In this document: positions 9,552-18,011 of the stretch, piece after piece
Numbering within the stretch: position 1 is the first letter of the stretch
Layout of the letters: each line of letters begins with the position of its first letter
Source: Pseudonocardia petroleophila
GTDB taxonomy: Bacteria; Actinomycetota; Actinomycetes; Mycobacteriales; Pseudonocardiaceae
Length of the DNA stretch: 64,000 bases
Assembly (NCBI RefSeq): GCF_014235185.1
Contig: NZ_CP060131.1
Location: 2,611,501 to 2,675,500 of the forward strand
Direction: 5' to 3'
Notes under the pieces: generated by a model
The model's input: only the letters and a program-made list of their open reading frames with translations
Databases searched by the model: none
Told to the model about the DNA's origin: nothing
Translations under genes and position numbers: made by a program

Positions 9552-9577
9552 CACAGCGCTGTACTTACACCGCTGTG
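9552..9577. promoter_or_regulatory. Nested palindrome upstream of whiB2 (proximal dyad)
   Basis: Outer arms CACAGCG and CGCTGTG enclose inner arms TGTA and TACA around a central CT. Only one C/C mismatch pair and the centre break the symmetry over 26 bp. The dyad ends 49 bases before the whiB2 start, where a transcription factor would act. Confidence 0.6.
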
Positions 9578-9626
9578 ATTCGCGGGGGCACGTGGATCGC
9601 GCCAGGGGTTGCGGGGAGGTGGGCGA

Positions 9627-9983
9627 GTGAACATCGTTGCAGGAGTCCTGAACGAGGGACCTTTCGAGGCCGGTGTGGGTTCCGGGATCGTGGGTCTGCT
9701 CCCCGATCGCCTCTCCGGTCCCTTCACCGTCATCGACGGTGGGGGCGAGGAGGAGCCGGAGTGGCAGGAGCGGGCGCTGTGCGCCCAGACCGACCCCGAG
9801 GCGTTCTTCCCCGAGAAGGGCGGCTCCACCCGCGAGGCCAAGCGCATCTGCGGCGGCTGCGACGTGCGGGCCGAGTGCCTGGACTACGCGCTCGCCCACG
9901 ACGAGCGCTTCGGCATCTGGGGCGGTCTGTCCGAGCGGGAGCGCCGCCGGCTGCGCCGCGGTGAGCTCGGCGCCGTCATCTAG
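9627..9983 (+). CDS. whiB2: WhiB2/WhmD-type iron-sulfur transcriptional regulator
   Basis: 118 residues. Four cysteines, C52, C75, C78 and C84 (C-x22-C-x2-C-x5-C), bind a [4Fe-4S] cluster. The turn 'GIWGGLSERERRRLRR' with its basic tail is the WhiB DNA- and sigma-factor-interaction region. WhmD/WhiB2 is required for septation and cell division in mycobacteria. The GTG is chosen because GGGGAGG lies 7 bases upstream; an in-frame TTG at 9609 lacks such a site. Two dyads upstream suggest tight control. Confidence 0.95.
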   Translation: MNIVAGVLNEGPFEAGVGSGIVGLLPDRLSGPFTVIDGGGEEEPEWQERALCAQTDPEAFFPEKGGSTREAKRICGGCDVRAECLDYALAHDERFGIWGGLSERERRRLRRGELGAVI

Positions 9984-9995
9984 GCCCGACCTCCC

Positions 9996-10475
9996 TCAGG
10001 GAGCCCCGCCGTCGACGGCGTCGGGCTCGATGTTGAGGTACTCCGCCACCTGCTCCACGAGGACCTCGTGCAGCAGGTCGGCGAGCTCGGCCCCGCCCTT
10101 GGCGCGGGCCTCGAGCGGCCTGCGGTAGACGACGATCCGGGCGCGCGACGGCATCCCGTCCGGGTCCACGCCCGCCGGCACCAGCTGCGCGAGCGGGACG
10201 CCCGCGTCGGCGAGCGTGCCCGCGGCCCAGCTGACCTCGTCGGGCGAGGTGCGGTCGACCTCCGGCACGTCGTCGACGGCCAGGTCGAGGTCGGTCAGCT
10301 CGGACCCCCAGCGCAGCTCGATCGGCTCCAGGGCCTCCAGCACCAGCGCGTCGAACTTCTCCGCGCGGGTGCGCGCGACGGGCGTGGTGGTGGGGTAGAG
10401 CAGCCCGCGCAGCCCCCGGCCCCTGCGGTCCCGCCGTCGGGGGGACCGGCGCAGCGTGCGTCGCGCGGTGGTCAT
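9996..10475 (-). CDS. Metallopeptidase-like protein, Rv3259 type
   Basis: 159 residues. The basic N-terminus is rich in Arg. The C-terminal 'LLHEVLVEQVAEYLNIEPD' sits where the family's zincin-like HExxH motif would be, but the second His is replaced, so zinc catalysis is doubtful. It lies between whiB2 and the DUF3499 gene, as in mycobacteria. TACGAT is 6 nt before the ATG on the minus strand, predicting leaderless transcription. Function unknown. Confidence 0.8.
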   Translation of the reverse strand: MTTARRTLRRSPRRRDRRGRGLRGLLYPTTTPVARTRAEKFDALVLEALEPIELRWGSELTDLDLAVDDVPEVDRTSPDEVSWAAGTLADAGVPLAQLVPAGVDPDGMPSRARIVVYRRPLEARAKGGAELADLLHEVLVEQVAEYLNIEPDAVDGGAP

Positions 10476-10571
10476 CGGAGGATCGTAGAACGCGCCGGGG
10501 CCCCGTAGCGCGCCGACGCGGCCCCGCGCGTCGGACGGGCGCGACGGCGGGCACGCGCTATCGTCGTCGAC

Positions 10572-10928
10572 GTGCTGAGTGTGCGGCGGTGTTCGCGGAC
10601 CGGGTGCACCGAGCTCGCGGTGGCCACTCTCACGTACGTCTATGCCGATTCCACGGCCGTCGTCGGACCGCTCGCCACGCAGGCCGAACCGCACTCCTAC
10701 GACCTGTGCAACCGGCACGCCCACCGCCTCACCGCCCCCCGGGGCTGGGAGGTCGTGCGGTTCGAGGGCGAGTTCGCCCCGCCGCAGCACTCCAGCGACG
10801 ACCTGACGGCCCTGGCCGAGGCCGTCCGCGAGGCGGGGCGCGCCGACCGGCACGTCGAGGCCGCCCCGGCCACCGGCACCGGCCGTCGCGGGCACCTGCG
10901 CGTGCTGCCGGGTCCCGCCGAGCACTGA
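10572..10928 (+). CDS. DUF3499 family protein, probable zinc ribbon
   Basis: 118 residues. 'RRCSRTGCTELAVATLTYVY' and 'DLCNRHAHRL' supply a C-x4-C plus C-x2-H set resembling a small zinc-binding knuckle. The actinobacterial family (Rv3258c) is of unknown function and lies beside manB. TATCGT is located 7 nt before the GTG, predicting leaderless expression divergent from the metallopeptidase-like gene. Confidence 0.8.
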   Translation: MLSVRRCSRTGCTELAVATLTYVYADSTAVVGPLATQAEPHSYDLCNRHAHRLTAPRGWEVVRFEGEFAPPQHSSDDLTALAEAVREAGRADRHVEAAPATGTGRRGHLRVLPGPAEH

Positions 10929-10971
10929 CGGGTCGTCCGGCCCCCGACGGGCCGTCGATAGGGTCACCCCC

Positions 10972-12321
10972 ATGAGCGACCTCTCCGCCGTCATCAAGGC
11001 CTACGACATCCGTGGCGTGGTCGGCGAGGGCATCGACGAGCCGACGGTCCGCGCGATCGGTGCCGCGCTGGCCCGCCTGCTGCGCTCCGAGGACGCCGCG
11101 ACCAGGGCCGTCGTCGTCGGGCACGACATGCGCGACTCCTCGCCGGGCCTCGCCGCCGCGTTCGCCGCCGGCGTCACCGACCAGGGCCTCGACGTCGTCC
11201 ACATCGGTCTGGCCAGCACCGACCAGCTCTACTTCGCCTCCGGCCGCCTCGGCCTGCCCGGCGCGATGTTCACCGCCAGCCACAACCCGGCGAGGTACAA
11301 CGGCATCAAGCTGTGCCGTGCGGGGGCCACACCGATCGGGCAGGACACCGGGCTCTCGGCGATCCGCGCCGCCGTCGAGCAGGGCGTGCCGGACGGCCCG
11401 GGCGGCGGCTCCGAGACCCGGCGCGACGTCCTCGCCGACTACGCCGCGTACCTGCGCGAGCTCGTCGACCTCTCGGCGAGCCGGCCGCTGCGGGTCGTCG
11501 TCGACGCCGGCAACGGGATGGGCGGGCACACGGTGCCCGCCGTGCTGAGCGCCCCGATCGACGTCGTGCCGCTGTACTTCGAGCTCGACGGGACCTTTCC
11601 GAACCACGAGGCCAACCCGCTGGAGCCGGCCAACCTCGTCGACCTGCAGAAGGCCGTCGTCGCGGAGGGGGCCGACCTGGGCCTGGCCTTCGACGGCGAC
11701 GCCGACCGCTGCTTCGTCGTCGACGAGCGGGGCGAGCCGGTCAGCCCGAGCGCGATCACCGCGCTGGTGGCGGTCCGGGCGCTGGCCGTCGACCCGGGCA
11801 GCACCGTCATCCACAACCTCATCACCTCCCTCGCCGTGCCGGAGATCGTCGCCGAGCACGGCGGCACGGCGGTCCGCACCCGCGTCGGGCACTCGTTCAT
11901 CAAGCAGACGATGGCCGAGACCGGGGCGGTGTTCGGCGGGGAGCACTCCGCGCACTACTACTTCCGCGACTTCTGGAAGGCCGACTCCGGGATGCTCGCG
12001 GCGCTGCACGTGCTCGCCGCGCTCGGCGAGTCGGGCGGCACCGCGTCGGACCTGATGCGCGCCTACGAGCGCTACGCCGCCTCCGGCGAGGTCAACTCGA
12101 CGGTGGCCGACGTCCCCGGGCGCATCGCCGCGGTCCGCGAGGCCTACGCCGACGCCGAGCTCGACGAGCTCGACGGCCTCACGGTCAGCCTGCCCGACCG
12201 GTCCTGGTTCAACCTGCGCCCGTCCAACACCGAGCCGCTGCTGCGGCTGAACGTGGAGGCGGCCGACGAGGCCGCCGTCGCCCGGTTGCGCGACGAGGTG
12301 CTGGCGATCGTCCGGGCGTGA
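10972..12321 (+). CDS. manB: Phosphomannomutase/phosphoglucomutase
   Basis: 449 residues with the four alpha-D-phosphohexomutase domains. The catalytic phosphoserine loop is 'TASHNP' (Ser103), the metal loop is 'DGDADR' (Asp241 onward), the sugar-binding loop is 'GGEHSAHYYF' and the phosphate-binding loop is 'RPSNTEPLLR'. It interconverts mannose-6-phosphate and mannose-1-phosphate, between ManA and the guanylyltransferase. TAGGGT lies 7 nt before the ATG, predicting a leaderless mRNA. Confidence 0.95.
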   Translation: MSDLSAVIKAYDIRGVVGEGIDEPTVRAIGAALARLLRSEDAATRAVVVGHDMRDSSPGLAAAFAAGVTDQGLDVVHIGLASTDQLYFASGRLGLPGAMFTASHNPARYNGIKLCRAGATPIGQDTGLSAIRAAVEQGVPDGPGGGSETRRDVLADYAAYLRELVDLSASRPLRVVVDAGNGMGGHTVPAVLSAPIDVVPLYFELDGTFPNHEANPLEPANLVDLQKAVVAEGADLGLAFDGDADRCFVVDERGEPVSPSAITALVAVRALAVDPGSTVIHNLITSLAVPEIVAEHGGTAVRTRVGHSFIKQTMAETGAVFGGEHSAHYYFRDFWKADSGMLAALHVLAALGESGGTASDLMRAYERYAASGEVNSTVADVPGRIAAVREAYADAELDELDGLTVSLPDRSWFNLRPSNTEPLLRLNVEAADEAAVARLRDEVLAIVRA

Positions 12322-12424
12322 GCCGCGGCCACGGGCGGTGAGGACGGGCGGCACCCGGACGGATCCGGCGCCCGACCCGCCGCACTGGCAGAGTCGACAG
12401 AGCACGAACCCCCAGGAGGATCGC

Positions 12425-12505
12425 GTGATCGAGCGTGCGGGATCACCATTCGGCGCGGCACCGTCGGACACGGCGGCGCCCGGCGCCAGCGAGGAGACGA
12501 CATGA
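12425..12505 (+). CDS. Possible 26-residue leader ORF coupled to the Trm112-like gene
   Basis: A GTG preceded by AGGAGGA opens 26 codons ending in a TGA that overlaps the next ATG (ATGA). The ribosome binding site GAGGAG of the following gene lies inside it. This arrangement suggests translational coupling. The predicted peptide, rich in Ala, Ser and Glu, has no recognisable domain. It could be a fortuitous reading frame. Confidence 0.35.
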   Translation: MIERAGSPFGAAPSDTAAPGASEETT

Positions 12506-12711
12506 CCGTCCGGCTCGACCCCCAGCTGATGGACGTCCTCGCCTGCCCGTCCGACGACCACGCGCCGCTGCGCGCAGGCACGCCAGCGGATCCGCAGGCG
12601 GACGTGCTGACGTGCACGGCGTGCGGCCGCGGTTTCCCCGTCGTCGACGGGATCCCGGTCCTGCTCCTCGAGGAGGCGACCCCGCCGGTCCCGGCCGGGG
12701 AAGCGGACTAG
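12502..12711 (+). CDS. Trm112 family small zinc protein
   Basis: 69 residues. 'DVLACPSDDHAPL' and 'LTCTACGRGFPVVDGIPVLL' give a zinc knuckle followed by the strongly conserved Trm112 tail. Eukaryotic Trm112 activates methyltransferases; the bacterial homologue's role is unclear, with lipid-A- or methyltransferase-linked roles proposed. It lies between manB and the SIS gene, and its stop abuts the next start. Confidence 0.85.
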   Translation: MTVRLDPQLMDVLACPSDDHAPLRAGTPADPQADVLTCTACGRGFPVVDGIPVLLLEEATPPVPAGEAD

Positions 12712-13805
12712 TGCTCGACGACACGCTGCTGGCCGACCCCCGCGCGCTGGCCGCACTCGACACCCGCGGGGTGCTGCGCTCCGCGGCGACGGCGGGGGCC
12801 CAGGTGCGCTCCGCCGCGCACGGCGCCCAGGAGGCCGGGGTCGCCGACCTGGGCGGCTCGCGGCCGCGCGCGCTCGTGCTGGTGCGCAGGCCGGGCGCGT
12901 CCACGTCGTCCTCGGCGCTGCTGTCGGCGCTGCTCGGGCCGGCCTGCCCGGTGCCGGTCGTCGTCGCCGAGACGGTGCCGAGCTGGATCGGGCCGCTCGA
13001 CGTCGTGGTCGCCCACACCGACGACGCCACCGACGTCGACCTCGCCGACTCCGTCGCCCGGTCCGTGCGCCGCGGGGCCGAGGTCGTGCTCTCCGCCCCC
13101 GCCGACGGGCCCGTCGCCTCGGCCGGGGCGGGCCGGATGCGGCTGGTGGAGCCGCGGATCCCGGTGCCGCCCGGACTGGACCTGCCGCGCTCGCTCGCCG
13201 TGGGGCTCGCGGTGCTGCGGGCGCTCGGGCTGCTCACCGCGCCCCTGGACCCGGCGATGGACGTGCTCGCCGACCTGCTCGACGCCGAGGCCGAGCGCAA
13301 CCAGCCGGGGCACGAGCCGTTCATGAACCCGGCGAAGTCGCTCGCGCTGCGCCTGGCCGAGCACACGCCGCTGCTGTGGGGCACCGACCCGCTCGCCGCC
13401 GCCGTCGCCCGGCACGGTGCGGCGTCGCTGGCCACGCACGCGGGGGTCGTCGCGCACGCGGGGGACGTGGGCGAGGGCGTCGCCGCCACCGGGCTGCTCG
13501 CCGCGCTGGACCGCGCGGGCGTCGAGCGCGACGTCTTCCACGACCCGTTCGACGACCCTGCCCCGGAGCACGAGGCGCTGCCCCCGAGGCTGGTGCTGGT
13601 GGCCACGGGGGAGGACGATCCCGGTCAGGCGGTGCTGCGTCGCACCGGCCGCCCGCTGCCCGACGGCGACCTGCTGCACCCGGTCGACGAGATCGCCAGG
13701 GGCACGCCGCACTCCGCCCTGCTGAGGGCGGCGCTGCTGGCCTCGCGCGTCGACGTCGCCGCGGTCTACCTCGGGCTGGCCACCCGCACCATCGCCCCCG
13801 CCTGA
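12711..13805 (+). CDS. SIS-domain protein, Rv3256c type
   Basis: 364 residues. It is placed between manB and manA as in mycobacteria, where it is annotated as resembling a bifunctional phosphoglucose/phosphomannose isomerase. 'DDTLLADPRALAALDTRGVL' opens the protein, and 'NPAKSLALRLAEHTPLLWGT' resembles SIS-family sugar-isomerase segments. The catalytic His/Glu set of phosphoglucose isomerases cannot be confirmed. The GTG overlaps the preceding TAG by one base. It probably acts in mannose activation. Confidence 0.75.
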   Translation: MLDDTLLADPRALAALDTRGVLRSAATAGAQVRSAAHGAQEAGVADLGGSRPRALVLVRRPGASTSSSALLSALLGPACPVPVVVAETVPSWIGPLDVVVAHTDDATDVDLADSVARSVRRGAEVVLSAPADGPVASAGAGRMRLVEPRIPVPPGLDLPRSLAVGLAVLRALGLLTAPLDPAMDVLADLLDAEAERNQPGHEPFMNPAKSLALRLAEHTPLLWGTDPLAAAVARHGAASLATHAGVVAHAGDVGEGVAATGLLAALDRAGVERDVFHDPFDDPAPEHEALPPRLVLVATGEDDPGQAVLRRTGRPLPDGDLLHPVDEIARGTPHSALLRAALLASRVDVAAVYLGLATRTIAPA

Positions 13806-13844
13806 TCCGCCGACAGCGCCGACCGACAGGAGTACCCGACCGCC

Positions 13845-15050
13845 GTGGAGCTGCTGGACAACCCGGTGCGGCCCTACTCGTGGGGCTCGCGCACCGTCAT
13901 CGCCGACCTCCTGGGTCAGGAGGTGCCCTCGCCGCACCCGCAGGCCGAGCTGTGGCTGGGGGCGCACCCCGGCGCCCCGTCGCACCTCGTCGGGGTCGAC
14001 GGGACCCGCAGGTCGCTGCTGGACGCGATCACCGCCGACCCGGCCGGGCGGCTCGGGGCCGCCCGGTCCGAGCGCTGGGGCGCGCGGCTGCCGTTCCTGT
14101 TCAAGGTCCTCGCGGCCGACGAGCCGCTGTCGCTGCAGGCGCACCCGAGCGCGCAGCAGGCGGCCGAGGGCTTCGCCCGCGAGGAGGCCACCGGCATCCC
14201 CCGCGACGCCCCGGACCGCAACTACCGCGACGCCAACCACAAGCCCGAGCTCGTCTGCGCGCTCACCGAGTTCCACGCGCTCGTCGGGTTCCGGGAGCCG
14301 ACGGCCACCGTCGCCCTGCTGCGCGCCCTCGACGTGCCCGCGCTCGCCGCGCACACCGAGCTGCTCGCGGCCCAGCCCGACCACCACGGCCTGCGCGCGC
14401 TGTTCACCACCTGGATCACGCTGCCGCAGTCCTCGCTCGACGCGCTCGTGCCCGCCCTGCAGGAGGGCTGCGTCCGGCTCGCCGGTGCGGGGCAGGAGTT
14501 CAGCGCGGAGGCCCGCACCGTCCTGGAGCTCTCCGAGCGCTACCCGGGCGACGCGGGGGTGCTCGCCGCCCTCATGCTCCAGCGCGTCACCCTCGCCCCC
14601 GGCGAGGCGCTGTACCTGCCCGCCGGCAACCTGCACGCCTACCTCGCCGGGGCCGCCGTCGAGCTGATGGCCAACTCCGACAACGTCCTGCGCGGCGGGC
14701 TCACCCCCAAGCACGTCGACGTGCCGGAGCTGCTGCGCGTGCTCGACTTCACCGCGCCCGCCGCCCCCGTCCTGCACGGCACCCGCGACGCCGGGTGGTG
14801 CCGCTACGACACCCCCGCCACCGAGTTCCTGCTGCGCCGCTGGCAGGGCGGCCCCGACGAGGTCCGCGTCCCGGACGGCGGGCCGCGCATCCTGCTCTGC
14901 ACGTCCGGCGCGGCGGCGGTCCGCGGCGGGGGAGCGGAGCTGGCCGTCAAGCGGGGCACGTCGCTGTGGCTGGGGGCGGGCGACGTCGACGTCACGGTCT
15001 CCGCCCGCGCCGAGGGCACCCAGCTGTTCCTGGCCGGCGACGGGCTCTGA
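13845..15050 (+). CDS. manA: Mannose-6-phosphate isomerase
   Basis: 401 residues, type I cupin isomerase. 'NPVRPYSWGSRTVI' and 'QAELWLGAHPGAPS' are the N-terminal signature. 'SLQAHPS' carries zinc ligands, and 'YLPAGNLHAYLAGAAVELMA' is the conserved substrate-pocket stretch, with an Arg-rich follow-up. It converts fructose-6-phosphate to mannose-6-phosphate for ManB. The GTG follows an AGGAG site. It closes the mannose cluster. Confidence 0.93.
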   Translation: MELLDNPVRPYSWGSRTVIADLLGQEVPSPHPQAELWLGAHPGAPSHLVGVDGTRRSLLDAITADPAGRLGAARSERWGARLPFLFKVLAADEPLSLQAHPSAQQAAEGFAREEATGIPRDAPDRNYRDANHKPELVCALTEFHALVGFREPTATVALLRALDVPALAAHTELLAAQPDHHGLRALFTTWITLPQSSLDALVPALQEGCVRLAGAGQEFSAEARTVLELSERYPGDAGVLAALMLQRVTLAPGEALYLPAGNLHAYLAGAAVELMANSDNVLRGGLTPKHVDVPELLRVLDFTAPAAPVLHGTRDAGWCRYDTPATEFLLRRWQGGPDEVRVPDGGPRILLCTSGAAAVRGGGAELAVKRGTSLWLGAGDVDVTVSARAEGTQLFLAGDGL

Positions 15051-15173
15051 CCGTTTCGCCGCCGACGCTCTGATCAGGCGTTATGTCCGTTCCGGCCGGC
15101 CCTCTGATCCTGCGCGGGCGGCCCGTCGCTGGGTAGTGTTCCGCCGGATCGACCGGTGGAGCAGGGGGACGTC

Positions 15174-16094
15174 GTGGCTGGACATGGTGGGACCCGGGCG
15201 ATCGTGGCGGCGCTGCTCGCCAACGCCGGGATCGCGGTCGCGAAGTTCGTCGGCTGGCTGATCACCGGCTCGTCGTCGATGCTGGCCGAGGCGGTGCACT
15301 CGGTCGCCGACACCTCCAACCAGGGGCTGCTGCTGCTCGGCGGCCGCCAGGCCAAGCGGGCGGCGACGGCCGAGCACCCGTTCGGCTACGGCCGCGACCG
15401 CTACTTCTACTCGTTCGTCGTGGCGCTGCTGCTGTTCAGCCTCGGCTCGGTGTTCGCCCTCTACGAGGGCATCCACAAGCTGGAGTCGCACGAGCCGCTG
15501 ACCTCGCCGCTGGTCGCCGTCGCGATCCTGGTCATCGCGATCGGGCTGGAGTCGTTCTCCTTCCGCACCGCGATCGTCGAGTCCCGCCCGCTCAAGGGCG
15601 GCGGCACGTGGTGGCAGTTCATCCGCCAGTCCAAGGTGCCCGAGCTGCCCGTCGTGCTGCTGGAGGACTTCGGCGCGCTGATCGGGCTGGTGCTCGCCCT
15701 GCTCGGCGTCGGGCTCACGGTGGCCACCGGCGACTCCGTCTTCGACGCGCTGGGCACCATCGCGATCGGCCTGCTGCTCGGCGCCATCGCGATCGTGCTG
15801 ATCGTGGAGATGAAGTCGCTGCTGATCGGCGAGGGGGCGACCCCGCCCGTGCTCTCCCGCGTCACCGACGGCCTGGTCGGCGGCGACGTGCAGCGCGTCA
15901 TCCACGTCCGCACCCAGTACATCGGGCCCGAGGAGCTGCTGGTCGCGGCGAAGATCGCGATGACGCCCGGGCTCCCGGTCGAGGCCGTCGCCCGCGCCAT
16001 CGACGAGGCGGAGGCCCGCGTCCGCGCGGCCGTCCCGGACGCCCGGCTGATCTACCTCGAGCCCGACCTGGACCGGACGCCCGCCGCGGTCTGA
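15174..16094 (+). CDS. Cation diffusion facilitator transporter
   Basis: 306 residues with about six membrane segments. 'SSSMLAEAVHSVADTSNQ' in the second segment holds the metal-site Asp/His, and 'HPFGYGRDRYFYSFVVAL' is typical of CDF proteins of the SLC30A9-like branch. A cytoplasmic C-terminal ferredoxin-like domain follows. It exports divalent cations such as zinc or manganese by proton exchange. The GTG at 15174 is preferred over 15156 because of the purine-rich AGGGGGA just before it. Confidence 0.85.
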   Translation: MAGHGGTRAIVAALLANAGIAVAKFVGWLITGSSSMLAEAVHSVADTSNQGLLLLGGRQAKRAATAEHPFGYGRDRYFYSFVVALLLFSLGSVFALYEGIHKLESHEPLTSPLVAVAILVIAIGLESFSFRTAIVESRPLKGGGTWWQFIRQSKVPELPVVLLEDFGALIGLVLALLGVGLTVATGDSVFDALGTIAIGLLLGAIAIVLIVEMKSLLIGEGATPPVLSRVTDGLVGGDVQRVIHVRTQYIGPEELLVAAKIAMTPGLPVEAVARAIDEAEARVRAAVPDARLIYLEPDLDRTPAAV

Positions 16095-16135
16095 GCCCGG
16101 CCACCATCCCCCCCGGCAACGAGAGGAGGCGCGCC

Positions 16136-17647
16136 GTGGCGGTGCGCGACAGGCAGACAGGGATCTTCCGCACGAAGTCGGTGGAGCAGTCCATCGCCGA
16201 CACCGACGAGCCGGACACCCGGCTCCGCAAGGACCTCGGCACCTGGGACCTGATCGTCTTCGGCGTCGCCGTCGTCGTCGGGGCGGGCATCTTCACCCTC
16301 GCCGCGAGCACCGCGGGCGACGTCGCCGGGCCGTCGGTGTCGCTCGCGTTCGTGCTCGCCGCGATCGCCTGCGGGCTCGCCGCGCTGTGCTACGCCGAGT
16401 TCGCCTCCACCGTCCCGGTCGCCGGCAGCGCGTACACGTTCTCCTACGCCACGTTCGGCGAGTTCGTCGCGTGGATCATCGGCTGGGACCTCGTGCTGGA
16501 GTTCGCCGTCGGCTCGTCGGTCGTGGCGAAGGGCTGGTCGGAGTACCTGGCCACGGTGTTCGCCCAGTTCGGCCTGCAGGTGCGCACCTCGATCCCGCTG
16601 GGGCCGCTGACGATGGACTGGGGCGCGCTGCTGCTCGTCGTCGTCCTCGCGACGCTGCTGGTGCTCGGCACGAAGCTCTCCAGCCGGGTCAGCCTGGTCT
16701 TCACCACGATCAAGGTCGCGATCGTGCTGCTCGTGATCGTCGTCGGGCTCCTCTACGTCAACCCGGCCAACTACTCGCCGTTCATCCCGCCGCCCGCGAC
16801 CGGCGGGGAGGCCGAGGGCGGGATCACCCAGTCGCTGCTGTCGCTGTTCGGCGGCGAGGGCGGCAGCGTCTACGGCATCTACGGCCTGCTGGCCGCCGCG
16901 TCGCTGGTGTTCTTCGCCTTCATCGGCTTCGACGTCGTGGCCACCACCGCGGAGGAGACGCGGAACCCGCAGAAGTCGCTGCCGCGCGGCATCCTCGGCT
17001 CGCTGGTCATCGTGACGGTGCTCTACGTCGGCGTCTCGCTCGTCCTGACCGGGATGGTGCCCTACACCGAGCTGCAGACGGCCGAGGACGGCACCGGGGC
17101 CACGCTGGCCACCGCCTTCGCCTCGCTCGGGGTGGACTGGGCGGCCACCGTCATCGCGATCGGCGCGCTCGTCGGGCTCACGACCGTCGTCATGGTGCTC
17201 ATGCTCGGGCAGATCCGCGTGCTGTTCGCGATGTCGCGCGACGGCCTGCTCCCGCGCGGCCTGTCGCGCACGGGCGAGCGCGGTACCCCGGCCCGGGCCA
17301 CGCTGCTGGTCGGTGTCGTCGTCGCGCTGGTGGCCACGTTCTTCCCGGCGGGCGACCTGGAGCAGATGGTCAACATCGGCACCCTGTTCGCGTTCGTGCT
17401 GGTCTCGGTCGGGGTGGTCGTGCTGCGGCGCACCCGGCCCGACCTGCCGCGCGCGTTCCGGACGCCGCTCGTGCCGCTGGTGCCGGTCCTGGCCGTGCTC
17501 GCGTGCCTGTGGCTGATGCTCAACCTGTCGGTGGAGACCTGGCTGCGGTTCGTCATCTGGATGGTGGTGGGCGTCGTCGTCTACTTCGCCTACGGGCGGC
17601 ACCACTCCCGGCTCGGGGCGCGGATCGGCCGGGGCGAGCAGGGCTGA
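16136..17647 (+). CDS. APC-family amino acid permease
   Basis: 503 residues with about 12 membrane helices. 'GVAVVVGAGIFTLAAST' in helix 1 is the APC substrate-binding GAGIF motif; 'FFAFIGFDVVATTAEETRNP' is the other diagnostic segment. It resembles cationic amino acid transporters (Rv3253c in the same position). The GTG is chosen for GAGGAGG at 6 bases. Substrate specificity is inferred from family only. Confidence 0.9.
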   Translation: MAVRDRQTGIFRTKSVEQSIADTDEPDTRLRKDLGTWDLIVFGVAVVVGAGIFTLAASTAGDVAGPSVSLAFVLAAIACGLAALCYAEFASTVPVAGSAYTFSYATFGEFVAWIIGWDLVLEFAVGSSVVAKGWSEYLATVFAQFGLQVRTSIPLGPLTMDWGALLLVVVLATLLVLGTKLSSRVSLVFTTIKVAIVLLVIVVGLLYVNPANYSPFIPPPATGGEAEGGITQSLLSLFGGEGGSVYGIYGLLAAASLVFFAFIGFDVVATTAEETRNPQKSLPRGILGSLVIVTVLYVGVSLVLTGMVPYTELQTAEDGTGATLATAFASLGVDWAATVIAIGALVGLTTVVMVLMLGQIRVLFAMSRDGLLPRGLSRTGERGTPARATLLVGVVVALVATFFPAGDLEQMVNIGTLFAFVLVSVGVVVLRRTRPDLPRAFRTPLVPLVPVLAVLACLWLMLNLSVETWLRFVIWMVVGVVVYFAYGRHHSRLGARIGRGEQG

Positions 17648-17678
17648 ACATCCCCTTCCGGTTATATGCCTGTTGCGG

Positions 17679-17684
17679 TATGTT
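17679..17684 (+). promoter_or_regulatory. -10 element of the ArsR-type gene
   Basis: TATGTT sits 6 nt before the GTG at 17691 in a locally AT-rich patch between two GC-rich genes. This is consistent with a leaderless promoter and may overlap an autoregulatory operator. Confidence 0.6.
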
Positions 17685-17690
17685 CGCGGC

Positions 17691-18011
17691 GTGACGTTCG
17701 CAGTGCTCGCCGAGCCGGCCCGGCGGCGGATCCTGGACCTGCTCCGGGAGCGCCCGCGTTCGGTCGGCGAGCTGACCGACGCGCTCGGGCTCAGCCAGCC
17801 CGGCACGTCGAAGCACCTGAAGGTGCTGCGCGAGGCCGGGCTGGTCCGCGTCCGCGCGGAGGCGCAGCGGCGCGTCTACGAGCTCGACCCGGCCCCGCTG
17901 GCCGAGGTCGACGCGTGGCTCGCGCCCTACCGCTGGATGTGGGCCGACCGGCTCGACGCGCTCGAACGCCACCTCGACGACCGTCTCGACGATCCCCGGG
18001 AGGCCCCGTGA
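17691..18011 (+). CDS. ArsR-family winged-helix repressor
   Basis: 106 residues. 'SVGELTDALGLSQPGTSKHL' is the recognition helix-turn-helix, followed by a wing. There is no cysteine metal site, so it belongs to the metal-independent ArsR group that often pairs with SRPBCC proteins. It overlaps the SRPBCC gene by 4 bases. The GTG is preferred over an in-frame TTG at 17673 because of the -10 hexamer 6 nt upstream. Confidence 0.88.
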   Translation: MTFAVLAEPARRRILDLLRERPRSVGELTDALGLSQPGTSKHLKVLREAGLVRVRAEAQRRVYELDPAPLAEVDAWLAPYRWMWADRLDALERHLDDRLDDPREAP

